Source of the DNA: an uncultured Candidatus Pelagibacter sp.
Lineage (GTDB): Bacteria; Pseudomonadota; Alphaproteobacteria; Pelagibacterales; Pelagibacteraceae
Reading direction: 5' to 3'
Length of the DNA stretch: 8,830 bases
NCBI GenBank assembly: GCA_913043015.1
Contig: CAJWKX010000029.1
Span: 1 to 8,830, forward strand
In this document: piece by piece, positions 7,905 through 8,830 of the stretch
Numbering within the stretch: the first letter of the stretch is position 1
Layout of the letters: each line of letters opens with the position of its first letter
Program-made: the position numbers and the translations under genes
The notes under the pieces: model-generated
Databases searched by the model: none
What the model saw: the letters and a program-made list of their open reading frames with translations, nothing else
Told to the model about the DNA's origin: nothing

Positions 7905-8578
7905 ATCTACTTAAACATGTCGCTATCATTATGGATGGTAATGGCCGCTGGGGTATAAAAAAAAGAAAATCAAGAAACCATGGTCATAAGCAAGGTCTCA
8001 AAACAGTAGAACTGATAATAAGAGAATCAATTAAAAAAAGAATCAGATTCCTAACATTGTATGCTTTTTCAACTGAAAACTGGAAACGACCTAAAAAAGA
8101 AATTAGTTTTTTATTTAAACTTTTGGAAAATTTTTTAGTTACTAAGATTAATGATCTTAGTAAAAAAGGAATTAAATTAAAATTTATTGGAGATACGACT
8201 ATATTTTCAAATAAATTAAAACATATAATTTTTAAATCAGAAAAAACTACAAAAAATAATAAAAAATTACAAATAAACTTAGCATTAAATTATGGATCAA
8301 GAAATGAATTAATGTTTGCATTTAAAAATGTGAAAAAAAAAAAATTAAAAATAACCGAAAATAACATTAATAATAATCTTTTTACTAACAAAATTCCCGA
8401 ACCCGATATTTTAATTAGAACTGGAAATACTTATAGATTAAGTAATTTTTTATTATGGCAAATAGCATATTCTGAAATTTTTTTTGTAAAAAAATTATGG
8501 CCAGAATTTAATAGAAAAGATTTTAATAGAATTATTTTTAAATTTAAAAATATAAAAAGGAATTTTGGTAGAGTTTGA
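7901..8578 (+). CDS. uppS: Isoprenyl transferase (undecaprenyl diphosphate synthase)
   Basis: A 225-residue cis-prenyltransferase that adds isopentenyl units to farnesyl diphosphate to make undecaprenyl diphosphate, the lipid carrier for peptidoglycan and surface polysaccharides. Diagnostic motifs are HVAIIMDGNGRW (6-17, catalytic D12, with N14, R16 and W17), a GHKQG segment, LTLYAFSTENWKRP, INLALNYGSRNEL and, from R173, RTGNTYRLSNFLLWQIAYSE ending at E192. IPP-binding R173, R179 and S181 and magnesium-linked E192 are kept. The usual GGEH stretch between RT and R (E. coli 196-199) reads GNTY. The protein is slightly shorter than E. coli UppS (253 residues), with a short N-terminus, and is rich in lysine. 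It starts within the frr stop (ATGA) and shares one base with cdsA. A run of twelve A at 8333-8344 codes for four lysines in frame. Confidence 0.95.
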   Translation: MNLLKHVAIIMDGNGRWGIKKRKSRNHGHKQGLKTVELIIRESIKKRIRFLTLYAFSTENWKRPKKEISFLFKLLENFLVTKINDLSKKGIKLKFIGDTTIFSNKLKHIIFKSEKTTKNNKKLQINLALNYGSRNELMFAFKNVKKKKLKITENNINNNLFTNKIPEPDILIRTGNTYRLSNFLLWQIAYSEIFFVKKLWPEFNRKDFNRIIFKFKNIKRNFGRV

Positions 8579-8830
8579 TGAAAAAAATGTTACTTAATAG
8601 AATATTAACTTCTATAGTTTTATTTTTATCTGTTTATATAATGTTTATTGATAGTTTTTTTCTAAGATTGTTTTTATTCATTATTTTTGTTGTTTCTTAC
8701 TACGAGTTTTATAAATTAATTTATTTAATCAAAAAAAATTTAAAATTAAGTTATTTGAATTTTATTATTTATAACATTATATCATTTTTGTATTTATTGT
8801 TTTTCAGTTTGATTGTTTATACTAACTTAA
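8578..8830 (+). CDS. cdsA: Phosphatidate cytidylyltransferase, N-terminal fragment (3' end outside window)
   Basis: An ATG at 8578, overlapping the uppS TGA by one base (TGATG), opens a frame that stays open for 84 codons to the window edge. The product starts MKKMLLNRILTSIVLFLSVYIMF, a short basic N-terminus and then a hydrophobic helix. More hydrophobic stretches follow at about residues 28-40 and 60-82. The NRILTS start and the YYEFYKL segment after the second helix resemble the N-terminus of CdsA, which makes CDP-diacylglycerol from phosphatidate and CTP in the inner membrane. The catalytic signature lies in the C-terminal half and is outside the window. The call therefore rests mostly on position: cdsA follows uppS in nearly all proteobacteria with this cluster. 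A different small membrane protein cannot be fully excluded. Confidence 0.8.
   Translation, partial: MKKMLLNRILTSIVLFLSVYIMFIDSFFLRLFLFIIFVVSYYEFYKLIYLIKKNLKLSYLNFIIYNIISFLYLLFFSLIVYTNL

Noticed and set aside
1..8830. Mobile element, CRISPR array, tRNA, toxin-antitoxin or phage-defence system
   Set aside because: No transposase, spaced direct repeats, cloverleaf-like sequence or unassigned gene is present. Every gene has a housekeeping match and composition is even throughout.

Overview
The window is a dense, very AT-rich stretch of bacterial housekeeping chromosome with every gene on the + strand. The gene order (proS end, lolC/F, lolD, dnaE, then rpsB, tsf, frr, uppS, cdsA start) is a typical alphaproteobacterial arrangement. 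Together with the strong A/T codon bias, poly-lysine/asparagine-rich proteins, near-absent spacers and many start/stop overlaps, it suggests a streamlined marine alphaproteobacterium of the SAR11 (Pelagibacterales) type or a relative. That placement is inferred from gene order and composition; no phylogeny was run.

Layout. Positions 3-254 hold the 3' end of proS (prolyl-tRNA synthetase). A TTG start overlapping its stop opens a LolC/LolF-type lipoprotein-releasing permease (251-1480), followed by overlapping lolD (1473-2162), its ATPase. Together these would extract lipoproteins from the inner membrane for transfer to LolA. dnaE (2143-5559), the replicative DNA polymerase III alpha subunit, overlaps lolD by 20 bases. 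These genes look like one co-transcribed run.

The only real non-coding gap is 5560-5685, upstream of rpsB. It is visibly richer in G+C than its surroundings, carries a possible promoter, and can fold into a helix plus a pseudoknot that would cover the rpsB Shine-Dalgarno sequence. It is best read as the cis-regulatory leader of the ribosomal protein S2 operon. Downstream come rpsB (S2), tsf (EF-Ts), frr (ribosome recycling factor), uppS (undecaprenyl diphosphate synthase) and the start of cdsA (phosphatidate cytidylyltransferase), joined by overlaps of 1-4 bases except for an 18-base rpsB-tsf spacer. They join translation to the lipid carrier for cell-wall synthesis and to phospholipid synthesis.

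The main departures from expectation are three. pyrH (UMP kinase), which normally lies between tsf and frr, is absent, and tsf runs directly into frr. UppS has an altered active-site loop (RTGNTYR where RTGGEHR or RTSGEQR is usual). The rpsB leader appears to be a structured RNA. No mobile element, CRISPR array, tRNA, rRNA or new defence-like system is visible; this is a core-genome region.
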